Source of the DNA: an uncultured Eggerthellaceae bacterium | GTDB lineage: Bacteria > Actinomycetota > Coriobacteriia > Coriobacteriales > Eggerthellaceae | DNA length: 13,556 nucleotides | NCBI GenBank assembly: GCA_946626265.1 | Contig: CAMOUE010000038.1 | Coordinates: 1-13,556 of the forward strand | Reading direction: 5' to 3' | Part shown: one piece after another, positions 1 through 5,061 of the stretch | Numbering within the stretch: the stretch's first letter is position 1 | Layout: every line of letters begins with the position of its first letter | Position numbers and translations under genes: made by a program | Notes under the pieces: generated by a model | Database searches by the model: none | Told to the model about the DNA's origin: nothing | The model's input: the letters and a program-made list of their open reading frames with translations, nothing else

Positions 1-354
1 TTCCTGAACCGCATCGACGACATCGTCACGTTCGATGCGCTGTCCATCAGCGACATCGAGTCGATTGTCACGCTGCAGCTCGCCGACGTCCGCAAGCGGC
101 TCGACGAGCGCCGCGTCACGCTCGACGTCACGCCCGCAGCGCTCGAGGCCCTCGCCATCGGCGCGTACGACCCGGTGTTCGGGGCGCGTCCGCTCAAGCG
201 CCTCATCCAGCGCGAGGTCGTCGACCGCATCGCCGACCAGGTCGTCCGGGGAAATCTCCTCGAGGGTGACCATGTGCTCATCGATGTCGACGTCGAGGGC
301 AGCTACACCTGCCGCGTCGAGAAACCCCTCGATTTCGACTCGATGCTCAACTAA
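1..354 (+). CDS. clpB: ATP-dependent chaperone ClpB, C-terminal fragment
   Basis: The window opens inside this gene; 117 codons remain before a TAA stop. The fragment is the end of the second AAA+ module of a Hsp100 disaggregase. It starts with FLNRIDDIVTFDAL (residues 1-14 of the fragment), the stretch holding the arginine-finger region, and continues into the small D2 domain with YDPVFGARPLKRLIQRE (56-72), where R63 is the sensor-2 arginine. ClpB hexamers pull polypeptides out of aggregates with DnaK in the cytosol. ClpB is preferred over ClpC because YDPV(F/Y)GARPLKR followed by IQRE is the usual ClpB wording, but the upstream domains that would settle this (N-domain, middle coiled coil) lie outside the window. 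The reading frame is intact and the length of the C-terminal part looks normal. A GC-rich hairpin follows 37 bases after the stop. Confidence 0.9.
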   Translation, partial: FLNRIDDIVTFDALSISDIESIVTLQLADVRKRLDERRVTLDVTPAALEALAIGAYDPVFGARPLKRLIQREVVDRIADQVVRGNLLEGDHVLIDVDVEGSYTCRVEKPLDFDSMLN

Positions 355-390
355 CGAAACTCGACGGGTCTGCACCCCGTTGCGTTCTGG

Positions 391-419
391 ACGCGTCAGG
401 GCCCGAGGCCCTGGCGCGT
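391..419 (+). terminator. GC-rich hairpin after clpB, probable terminator
   Basis: Bases 391-403 pair with 407-419 in a 13-bp stem (one G-U wobble at 396/414) with a three-base loop. It sits 37 bases after the clpB stop. The trailing tract (TTCTTG) is poor in T, so intrinsic termination is likely but not textbook. Confidence 0.5.
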
Positions 420-424
420 TCTTG

Positions 425-448
425 CGAAGGGCCCTCGGCGGTCCTTCG
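425..448 (+). terminator. Second hairpin downstream of clpB
   Basis: Bases 425-433 pair with 440-448 (nine pairs, one wobble) around a six-base loop, immediately behind the 391-419 stem. It is followed by only a scattered T run. It may back up termination of clpB or protect the 3' end. It could also be incidental in DNA this GC-rich. Confidence 0.3.
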
Positions 449-573
449 CTCGTCTCGGGCGCGACGGGGCAGGTGCTTCCCTGCGTGCCGAAGTACTGTC
501 CCCTGCACAAATAAATATCCGACACAAGCCGACAATTTCGCGTTCTCGCTCGTGTTATAGAGTAGAAGGCGAA

Positions 574-587
574 AGGAGATTGCCCTG
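574..587 (+). promoter_or_regulatory. Ribosome binding site with CTG start for the sigma factor
   Basis: AGGAG at 574-578 lies six bases before CTG at 585-587. The frame has a stop at 558-560 and contains no ATG, GTG or TTG between that stop and GTG at 690. Conserved sigma region 2 sequence already begins well before 690, so translation must start upstream of it. CTG at 585 has ideal Shine-Dalgarno spacing; ATT at 579 is the only other near-cognate option and abuts the AGGAG. Confidence 0.65.
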
Positions 588-1058
588 AAAGCGAATGTCG
601 ACATCACGCCGATTTTCAGAAGACATGTCAAAACGGTCTATCGGCTCTGTTTCTCTTATCTGGGAAACGCGCCTGACGCGGAAGACGCCGTGCAGGCAAC
701 GTTCATGAAGCTCGTGCGGCAACCCCGCGAGTTCGACGGGCCCGACCACGAAAAGGCCTGGCTTCTAGCCTGCGCCGCCAACGTGTGCAAGGACGAGCTG
801 AAAAGCGCCCGTCGTCGAAAAGCGGCCGACATGCCCGCCGACGTCGTCGACGGGCGCGCGGCGGCGGAGGCCGACGACGTGCTCGAGTGCGTGCTGGCCT
901 TGCCCGCGCCGTACAAGGACTGCGTCTACCTCCACTACTACGAAGGGTACAAGACCGGCGAAATCGCAGAGATGACGGGCGTGCCGCCTTCGACCGTACG
1001 CAACCGATTGAGCGATGCGCGCAAGATGCTGCGCGCCGCACTAGGGGAAGGCGATTAG
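585..1058 (+). CDS. RNA polymerase sigma factor, ECF (sigma-70) family
   Basis: A 157-residue alternative sigma factor that would direct RNA polymerase to a small regulon. Region 2 spans about residues 8-77; VYRLCFSYLGNAPDAEDAVQ (18-37) matches the ECF core-binding and -10-recognition helices. A variable linker (about 78-97) follows, then region 4 (98-152), whose helix-turn-helix EIAEMTGVPPSTVRNRLSDA (126-145) would contact the -35 element. There is no region 1 or 3, as expected for ECF factors, and length is within their normal range. The start is taken as CTG at 585; starting at GTG 690 would remove residues 1-35 and cut region 2 in half. The next gene begins one base after the stop and encodes a single-pass membrane protein, the common arrangement for a sigma factor and its regulator. 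The ECF subgroup and target genes cannot be named from this sequence. Confidence 0.9.
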   Translation: MKANVDITPIFRRHVKTVYRLCFSYLGNAPDAEDAVQATFMKLVRQPREFDGPDHEKAWLLACAANVCKDELKSARRRKAADMPADVVDGRAAAEADDVLECVLALPAPYKDCVYLHYYEGYKTGEIAEMTGVPPSTVRNRLSDARKMLRAALGEGD

Positions 1059-1059
1059 C

Positions 1060-3030
1060 ATGGACGAGAAGATTCGCGCAGCTTACGACAAGATGAGCCC
1101 GACTCCCGAGCAGGAGGAGCGCATGCTCGACGCGCTTCTGGCCGCGCAGTCGGAATACGCCGGCTCGCAGCAGGCGCCCGCGCCTGCAGGCGGGGCGAGC
1201 AGCCCGAACCCTGGCGACCCGGGCCCGGGCGGCTCGAGTCCCGATAGCCCGAACCCTGGCGACCCGAGCCGCAAGCGCACCGGGTTCAAGGCGTGGATGA
1301 CAGCCGTGCCCCTCGCGGCCTGCCTCGCCCTCGGCGCTGTCGTGATCGGCGCCGGGGGCCTCGGCGGCGGTACGACGAACGCGCCGGTTGCGCCTGGCCA
1401 GGGCCTTGAGGCCGCGCCCCAGAGCGTGAGCGCGGCGCCGACGCAATCCGAGCGGGAAACGGCGACGAGCGTCGTGTCGACGAATGAGAAACGCGACGAC
1501 GCAGGTCAGGCCGCCATGCCCAATGCGGCCGCTGAAACCGACGGGGCGGTCGAGCTGACCGGCGGGCTTGCGGCCTACGACACGGGCGAAGTCGACATCG
1601 ACCCCTATTACGGATTCGACCCGGGCAACACCGAAGAGTACACGTCCCTCGACGAATCGGGATTCGTCTCGACGCGCACCCGGCCGTTGTCGACGGTGTC
1701 CGCCGACGTCGACACCGCCTCGTACTGCAACGTGCGTCGCCTGATCCGCGAGGCGGGCGGTGCCGCATCGGTTCCGACGGGCGCGGTGCGCATGGAGGAA
1801 ATGCTCAACTACTTCGATTACGGTTACGCGAGACCGACGGACGGGAGCTTGTTCTCCTTGCAGGCCGAGGTCGCGCAGTGCCCATGGAACCCCGACACCC
1901 AGCTGCTCGTCCTGGGGTTCGCCACCCCGGCCGAGACCGGCGTTGCCGAGAAGGGCGCCAACCTCGTGTTCCTCGTCGACGTATCCGGATCCATGGCCAG
2001 CACCGACAAGCTCGCGTTGCTGCAGGATTCGTTCTCGAAGCTGCTCGAGCACCTCGACGAGAACGACCGGGTGTCGATCGTCACGTACGCAAGCGGCGAG
2101 GACGTCGTGCTCGACGGCGTCGCGGGCAACGAGACGGTCGAGATCACGAAGGCGATCTACAAGCTGAGGGCGTCGGGTTCCACCAACGGCGAGGCGGGGT
2201 TGCAGAAGGCCTACGAAGTCGCCGAGCGGAACTACATAGAAGGCGGCGTCAACCGCATCGTCATGGCCTCCGACGGCGATTTGAACGTGGGCATCACGAG
2301 CGAATCCGACCTTCACGACCTCGTCGACTCAAAGCGCGAGACGGGCATCTACCTGTCGGTCCTCGGCTTCGGGGCGGGCAACTACAAAGACACGAAGATG
2401 GAGACGCTCGCCGACCACGGGAACGGCTCGTACCACTACATCGATTGCATCGACGAGGCAGAGCACGTCCTTTCCGACAAGCTGATGGCAAACCTCGTGC
2501 CGTTCGCCGACGACGTCAAGGTCCAGGTCGAGTTCAATCCCGCCCAGGTGAAGGGCTACCGGCTCATCGGCTACGAGAACCGTGGGCTGGCAGACGAAGA
2601 CTTCGTGAACGACGCCGTCGATGCGGGCGACGTAGGGCCTGGCTCCCAGTTCACCGTCGCATACGAAATCGTTCCCGCGAGCTCGTCGTTCGAGGTCGTC
2701 CAGCCCTCGTTGAAGTACGAAGGCGAGCCGCCGACGCCGTCGGACAGCTCCGAGCTGCTCACCTGCGCGCTGCGCTACCGGGCCTTCAGCGACGGCGAGG
2801 TGCACGAGCAGGAGCTTTCCGTGGACGAGTCCGACGTGACGGCCGCCCCCTCGGCGGACTGGCGGTTCGCAAGCGCCGTAATCGAGTTCGGCATGCTTCT
2901 GCGCCAGAGCGACCACGTAGGCAGCGCTTCGTACGATTCGGTCCAGGAGATCCTCGAGGGCCTCGACTTGAGCGCCCAGCAAGAGGGTTTTCGGGAGTTG
3001 GTTGGTGAAGCGGCCCGCACTGTGCGATAA
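1060..3030 (+). CDS. Membrane-anchored von Willebrand factor A domain protein, YfbK-like
   Basis: A 656-residue protein. Residues 1-79 are a predicted cytoplasmic head (acidic helix 1-33, then a Gly/Pro/Ser-rich linker with a repeated SPNPGDP at about 48-70). RKR at 71-73 precedes one transmembrane helix at about 81-102, and a low-complexity stretch runs to about 200. STVSADVDTASYCNVRRLIR (211-230) through MEEMLNYFDY is the YfbK-type N-terminal module. The VWA domain has the metal-site motif D307-x-S309-x-S311, T375 and D405. LVPFADDVKVQVEFNPAQVK (479-498) begins a C-terminal domain of the DUF3520 type. The positively charged residues before the helix suggest the VWA part is outside. It is one base downstream of the sigma gene and surely cotranscribed. 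Inference: the head could bind the sigma factor as an anti-sigma and the extracellular VWA domain could sense a ligand or metal; no recognisable zinc anti-sigma motif is present, so this is unproven. Confidence 0.88.
   Translation: MDEKIRAAYDKMSPTPEQEERMLDALLAAQSEYAGSQQAPAPAGGASSPNPGDPGPGGSSPDSPNPGDPSRKRTGFKAWMTAVPLAACLALGAVVIGAGGLGGGTTNAPVAPGQGLEAAPQSVSAAPTQSERETATSVVSTNEKRDDAGQAAMPNAAAETDGAVELTGGLAAYDTGEVDIDPYYGFDPGNTEEYTSLDESGFVSTRTRPLSTVSADVDTASYCNVRRLIREAGGAASVPTGAVRMEEMLNYFDYGYARPTDGSLFSLQAEVAQCPWNPDTQLLVLGFATPAETGVAEKGANLVFLVDVSGSMASTDKLALLQDSFSKLLEHLDENDRVSIVTYASGEDVVLDGVAGNETVEITKAIYKLRASGSTNGEAGLQKAYEVAERNYIEGGVNRIVMASDGDLNVGITSESDLHDLVDSKRETGIYLSVLGFGAGNYKDTKMETLADHGNGSYHYIDCIDEAEHVLSDKLMANLVPFADDVKVQVEFNPAQVKGYRLIGYENRGLADEDFVNDAVDAGDVGPGSQFTVAYEIVPASSSFEVVQPSLKYEGEPPTPSDSSELLTCALRYRAFSDGEVHEQELSVDESDVTAAPSADWRFASAVIEFGMLLRQSDHVGSASYDSVQEILEGLDLSAQQEGFRELVGEAARTVR
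1201..1266 (+). repeat. Direct repeat in the VWA protein linker
   Basis: A perfect 21-base unit at 1201-1221 recurs at 1246-1266, a 45-base (15-codon) period that keeps frame. Each copy encodes SPNPGDP. The bases between the copies are Gly/Pro/Ser-coding but not identical. The repeat lengthens the cytoplasmic linker just before the membrane helix and could expand or contract by slippage. Confidence 0.85.
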
Positions 3031-3031
3031 T
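3002..3031 (+). promoter_or_regulatory. Extended -10 promoter overlapping the VWA stop codon
   Basis: TTGGTG at 3002-3007 and GATAAT at 3026-3031 are separated by 18 bases, and TG at 3023-3024 makes an extended -10 (TGcGATAAT). The TAA stop of the VWA gene (3028-3030) lies inside the -10 hexamer. It would start transcripts at about 3038, giving a leader of about 33 bases for the 3071 gene. The -35 match is weak (three of six), and the extended -10 carries the call. Confidence 0.55.
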
Positions 3032-3070
3032 GGGCGGCGCTGAATTGAGAAGACGACGATAGGGGATACC

Positions 3071-3571
3071 GTGGCTGATGAAGTAATCGAGATTCCGCTG
3101 CTTTTGGAAAACGTGCTGCGCTACAGCCTGAACAATGCGCGCGACAGGATGCTGAAGGGCGAGCAGGTCAACCCGTTCTCGGCGCTGGCCGTCGGCGACA
3201 CGCTGTTCATGGAGGAGCATGTGTACGACACGCCCGAGGAGTGCTTCGCAAGCGCGAGGCGCACGGTCGAGAAGGCCCGCGGGGCCCGCGCCTACGGCTT
3301 CTGCTATGACGGCTTCGTCGACACCGATTTCGGCCGCAGCGACGCGCTCATCGCGCAGGGCGGCATGCCGGGCGAGCCGTACGGCCATGCGATCGGCCTC
3401 ATCTACAAGGTCAAGGACGACGGCGAACTCGATTTCCACGCCGAGCCCATCTACGTGGGGCCTGCGGCGAACTACATGTGCCTGCTGTCCTTCGACGACG
3501 ACGAGGCCGAGGGCGACCAGACGGCTGAAGCTCAAACAGAGCCCGAAAACGGGACCCAGGACGCCGAATAG
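3071..3571 (+). CDS. Conserved-looking hypothetical protein, 166 residues
   Basis: Not recognised. The start is GTG at 3071, preceded by AGGGGA at 3061-3066. The protein is cytoplasmic in character, without signal peptide or membrane helix. Residues 1-145 look like a compact folded domain with mixed helix and strand: an N-terminal helical stretch (VLRYSLNNARDRMLKGEQVN, about 15-34), a helical EECFASARRTVEKARGARAY, a Gly/Asp-rich stretch with YDGFVDTDFGRSDALIAQGG, and a strand-rich end with HAIGLIYKV and YMCLLSFDDD. The last 25 residues are acidic and disordered. The order of YGFCYDGFVDTDFG and HAIGLIYKV suggests an enzyme-like or ligand-binding fold, but no catalytic motif can be named. It has its own promoter and a strong terminator, so it behaves as a single-gene unit. 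Codon use matches its neighbours, with no sign of recent transfer. Confidence 0.8.
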   Translation: MADEVIEIPLLLENVLRYSLNNARDRMLKGEQVNPFSALAVGDTLFMEEHVYDTPEECFASARRTVEKARGARAYGFCYDGFVDTDFGRSDALIAQGGMPGEPYGHAIGLIYKVKDDGELDFHAEPIYVGPAANYMCLLSFDDDEAEGDQTAEAQTEPENGTQDAE

Positions 3572-3602
3572 CGCGCCGAATTGCGCAATCGAAAAGCGAA
3601 CG

Positions 3603-3646
3603 AGCGGGAACGGTGGCGACTTTGCCGCCGTTCCCGCTTCTTTTCC
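3603..3646 (+). terminator. Rho-independent terminator after the 166-residue gene
   Basis: Bases 3603-3617 pair with 3624-3638 in a 15-bp stem (one G-U wobble) with a six-base loop, followed by TCTTTTCC. It begins 31 bases after the stop at 3571. Confidence 0.88.
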
Positions 3647-3834
3647 GCTCGAAAGCGCGACAGTTTGCGGACGGCTCGAAACAGCTTACGGACAACGAAC
3701 TGCAAGGTTCGAGGAGTACCGTACGGGTTGCTATCCCGCCGGGCAAACGTAGCTAAAACTCGGAGCACAAGGGCCCGGCGGGAGGGATCGGTGTGGCGAA
3801 GGCGTGAACTCGGTCTTTCCCAATAGGGGAGTTA
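3647..3834. other. Gene-free gap upstream of rpsF with structured repeats
   Basis: This is the unexplained part of a 368-base interval between 3571 and 3940. Open frames here are short and show no recognisable protein. It contains a perfect 11-bp inverted repeat, 3734-3744 against 3773-3783, enclosing 28 bases. There is an imperfect direct repeat, CAGTTTGCGGAC at 3661-3672 and CAGCTTACGGAC at 3682-3693 (10 of 12 identical, 21-base period), an 8-base palindrome CCGTACGG at 3719-3726, and a pairing CTCGAA/TTCGAG at 3675-3680 and 3708-3713. CAATA/TATTG at 3821-3825 and 3833-3837 overlaps the rpsF -35 element. It may hold a small RNA or regulator binding sites; no known riboswitch, tRNA or housekeeping RNA could be matched. 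Confidence 0.4.
3734..3783. repeat. Perfect 11-bp inverted repeat with 28-base loop
   Basis: TCCCGCCGGGC at 3734-3744 is the exact reverse complement of GCCCGGCGGGA at 3773-3783. It lies about 50 bases upstream of the rpsF promoter. No T tract follows, so it does not look like a terminator. Confidence 0.7.
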
Positions 3835-3863
3835 TTGTGAAGCCGAATTCCATTTGCTAGAAT
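3835..3863 (+). promoter_or_regulatory. Promoter of the rpsF-ssb-rpsR-rplI operon
   Basis: TTGTGA at 3835-3840 (four of six to TTGACA), a 17-base spacer, and TAGAAT at 3858-3863 (five of six to TATAAT) preceded by TG at 3855-3856, giving an extended -10. Transcription would start near 3870, leaving a leader of about 70 bases before rpsF. Confidence 0.75.
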
Positions 3864-3883
3864 GAGCAGGCTGTTTTTATCCT

Positions 3884-3914
3884 GCCCCGGTGTGAGCCTT
3901 CACCAGCCCGGGGC
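3884..3914 (+). promoter_or_regulatory. Structured rpsF leader, candidate S6:S18 autoregulatory site
   Basis: Bases 3884-3890 pair with 3908-3914 (seven GC-rich pairs). Inside, GTGA at 3892-3895 pairs with TCAC at 3900-3903. An alternative fold pairs GGTG 3889-3892 with CACC 3901-3904 and leaves AGCCC unpaired beside the outer stem, with CCG at 3908-3910. Published work describes an S6:S18-binding motif in rpsF leaders: a CCG presented in a bulge between a stem and a hairpin. Position and the nearby CCG fit, but the exact consensus fold cannot be confirmed by eye. Confidence 0.4.
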
Positions 3915-3939
3915 CGTTTAGTCCAAAGGAGGTGAGCTG

Positions 3940-4233
3940 ATGAAGGCTTACGAATTGCTGTTCTTTGTTGCTCCGACTCTCGAAGAGGACGCCCGTGCGA
4001 ATGTCATGGGTCGTATCGAGAAGGTCATCGCCGAGGGCGAAGGCACCGTCGATAAGGCGGAAGACTGGGGCAAGCGCAAACTTGCATACGAGATCAACAA
4101 TCTGACCGAGGGTGACTACATCCTCATCGACTTCCATGCCGATCCCGATCACATCGCTGAGCTTGATCGCATCCTGCGCATCAACGACAACGTCGAGCGT
4201 CACATGATCGTGCGCCGCGCTGATCGCGACTAA
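3940..4233 (+). CDS. rpsF: 30S ribosomal protein S6
   Basis: A 97-residue protein that binds S18 and sits on the platform of the small subunit. MKAYELLFFVAPTLEED (1-17), KAEDWGKRKLAYEI (39-52), the strand YILIDFHAD, and NDNVERHMIVRRADRD at the end follow the usual S6 ferredoxin-like pattern at full length. AAAGGAGGTGA at 3925-3935 is a near-perfect Shine-Dalgarno. It is the first gene of an operon with ssb, rpsR and rplI, the classical arrangement that pairs S6 with its partner S18. The leader may be a site for feedback by the S6:S18 complex. Confidence 0.97.
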   Translation: MKAYELLFFVAPTLEEDARANVMGRIEKVIAEGEGTVDKAEDWGKRKLAYEINNLTEGDYILIDFHADPDHIAELDRILRINDNVERHMIVRRADRD

Positions 4234-4243
4234 TCGGAATCGA

Positions 4244-4260
4244 GCCCGCCCCGTGCGGGC
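4244..4260 (+). other. Short hairpin between rpsF and ssb
   Basis: GCCCGC at 4244-4249 pairs with GCGGGC at 4255-4260 around a five-base loop. There is no T tract, so it is unlikely to stop transcription inside the operon. It might tune ssb expression or mRNA stability, or be incidental. Confidence 0.35.
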
Positions 4261-4283
4261 GCATGGCAAGAAGAGGTGGAAAC

Positions 4284-4766
4284 ATGAGCATCAATCGAGT
4301 TGTCATTAGCGGCAACCTCACGCGCGATCCGGAGCTGCGTCGCACGCAGTCGGGCATGGCCATCATGTCGTTCGGCGTGGCCGTGAACGACCGCCGTCGC
4401 AACCAGCAGACAGGCGAGTGGGAGGACTACGCTAACTTCATCGATTGCACGATGTTCGGCAACCGCGCCGAGAGCCTGTCGAACTACCTCTCGAAGGGCA
4501 CGAAGGTCGCCATCGAGGGCAAGCTCCGCTGGAGCCAGTGGGAGCGCGACGGGCAGAAGCGCTCGAAGATTGAGGTCATCGTCGACGAGCTCGAGTTCAT
4601 GTCCTCCCGCGACCGTCAGGGCGGTGGGTCCTACCAGGGCGGCGGCTACCAGGGCGGCGGCTACCAGGGCGATAACGGCGGCTATCAGCAGCCGTCCGTC
4701 GCGCCGGCGTCCGCTCCGGTTATCAACACCTCTTCGACCGTGTACGACGACGATATTCCGTTCTAA
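4284..4766 (+). CDS. ssb: Single-stranded DNA-binding protein SSB
   Basis: A 160-residue protein that coats single-stranded DNA during replication and repair. Residues 1-108 form the OB fold: MSINRVVISGNLTRDPELRR, then FGVAVNDRRRN, ANFIDCTMFGNRAESLSNYL and KIEVIVDELEFM. Residues 109-150 are a Gly/Gln/Tyr-rich disordered linker. The chain ends in DDDIPF (155-160), the acidic tip that recruits partner proteins. ATG at 4284 is chosen because GAGGTGG (4273-4279) sits just before it and the fold begins there. An in-frame ATG at 4263 would add MARRGGN, lacks a Shine-Dalgarno and directly abuts a hairpin. It is second in the rpsF operon and close to dnaB, the helicase it works beside. Confidence 0.97.
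   Translation: MSINRVVISGNLTRDPELRRTQSGMAIMSFGVAVNDRRRNQQTGEWEDYANFIDCTMFGNRAESLSNYLSKGTKVAIEGKLRWSQWERDGQKRSKIEVIVDELEFMSSRDRQGGGSYQGGGYQGGGYQGDNGGYQQPSVAPASAPVINTSSTVYDDDIPF
4631..4670 (+). repeat. Tandem 15-base repeat in the SSB linker
   Basis: A 15-base unit beginning CTACCAGGGC is present at 4631-4645 and 4646-4660, with the first ten bases again at 4661-4670. It encodes YQGGG repeats. Copy number could vary between strains without breaking frame. Confidence 0.85.
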
Positions 4767-4783
4767 GACTGAAAGAGGCACCT

Positions 4784-5047
4784 ATGGCCGATTATTCGAA
4801 GCAACCTCGGCGTAAGTACTGCCAGTTCTGCAAGGATCAGGTGGATTACGTCGACTACAAGGATACGCAGATGCTGCGCAAGTACGTGACCGATCGCGGC
4901 AAGATCAAGCCGCGCCGCGTCACGGGCGCTTGCGTCCAGCACCAGCGCGACATCGCGAACGCCGTGAAGCGCGCTCGCGAAATGTCGCTCATGCCCTACG
5001 CGGTTCCCGCCGTCAGCGGCCGCGGCGACCGTCGCAGGCGCGACTAG
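4784..5047 (+). CDS. rpsR: 30S ribosomal protein S18, zinc-binding form
   Basis: An 87-residue small-subunit protein that pairs with S6. The body VDYVDYKDTQMLRKYVTDRG (20-39), then KIKPRRVTGACVQHQRDIAN (40-59) and AVKRAREMSLMPY (60-72), is standard S18. Cysteines C13 and C16 (CQFC) together with C50 and H53 (CVQH) form a CxxC...CxxH set, the zinc-ribbon version of S18 known from actinobacteria. Many bacteria carry a cysteine-free paralog for zinc starvation, not visible here. The C-terminal tail GRGDRRRRD is strongly basic. It starts 17 bases after ssb, with AAAGAGG as ribosome binding site. Confidence 0.97.
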   Translation: MADYSKQPRRKYCQFCKDQVDYVDYKDTQMLRKYVTDRGKIKPRRVTGACVQHQRDIANAVKRAREMSLMPYAVPAVSGRGDRRRRD

Positions 5048-5061
5048 AGGAGGGGCCAGAA

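Noticed and set aside
595..708. A 37-codon ATG frame that begins near the sigma gene start
   Set aside because: Its translation has no sigma similarity, while the overlapping frame gives continuous region 2 sequence. The distance from AGGAG is also too long.
703..2316. A 537-codon open frame on the - strand across the sigma and VWA genes
   Set aside because: It is a shadow of high-GC coding DNA: Arg/Ala/Gly-rich, no recognisable domain, and it overlaps two genes with clear family motifs.
3532..3768. A 78-codon - strand frame covering the gap before rpsF
   Set aside because: It runs through the terminator stem and into the end of the 3071 gene, is Arg/Ser-rich and has no recognisable domain.
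3695..3770. GTTCGA at 3707-3712 as the T loop of a tRNA
   Set aside because: The five bases on either side do not pair, and no acceptor or anticodon stem can be drawn on either strand.
4263..4286. ATG at 4263 as the ssb start
   Set aside because: It has no Shine-Dalgarno and abuts a hairpin, while ATG at 4284 has GAGGTGG in place and begins the conserved OB fold.
4631..4670. Tandem repeat in ssb as a CRISPR-like or mobile repeat
   Set aside because: It is an in-frame YQGGG-coding repeat inside the disordered SSB linker, with no spacers.
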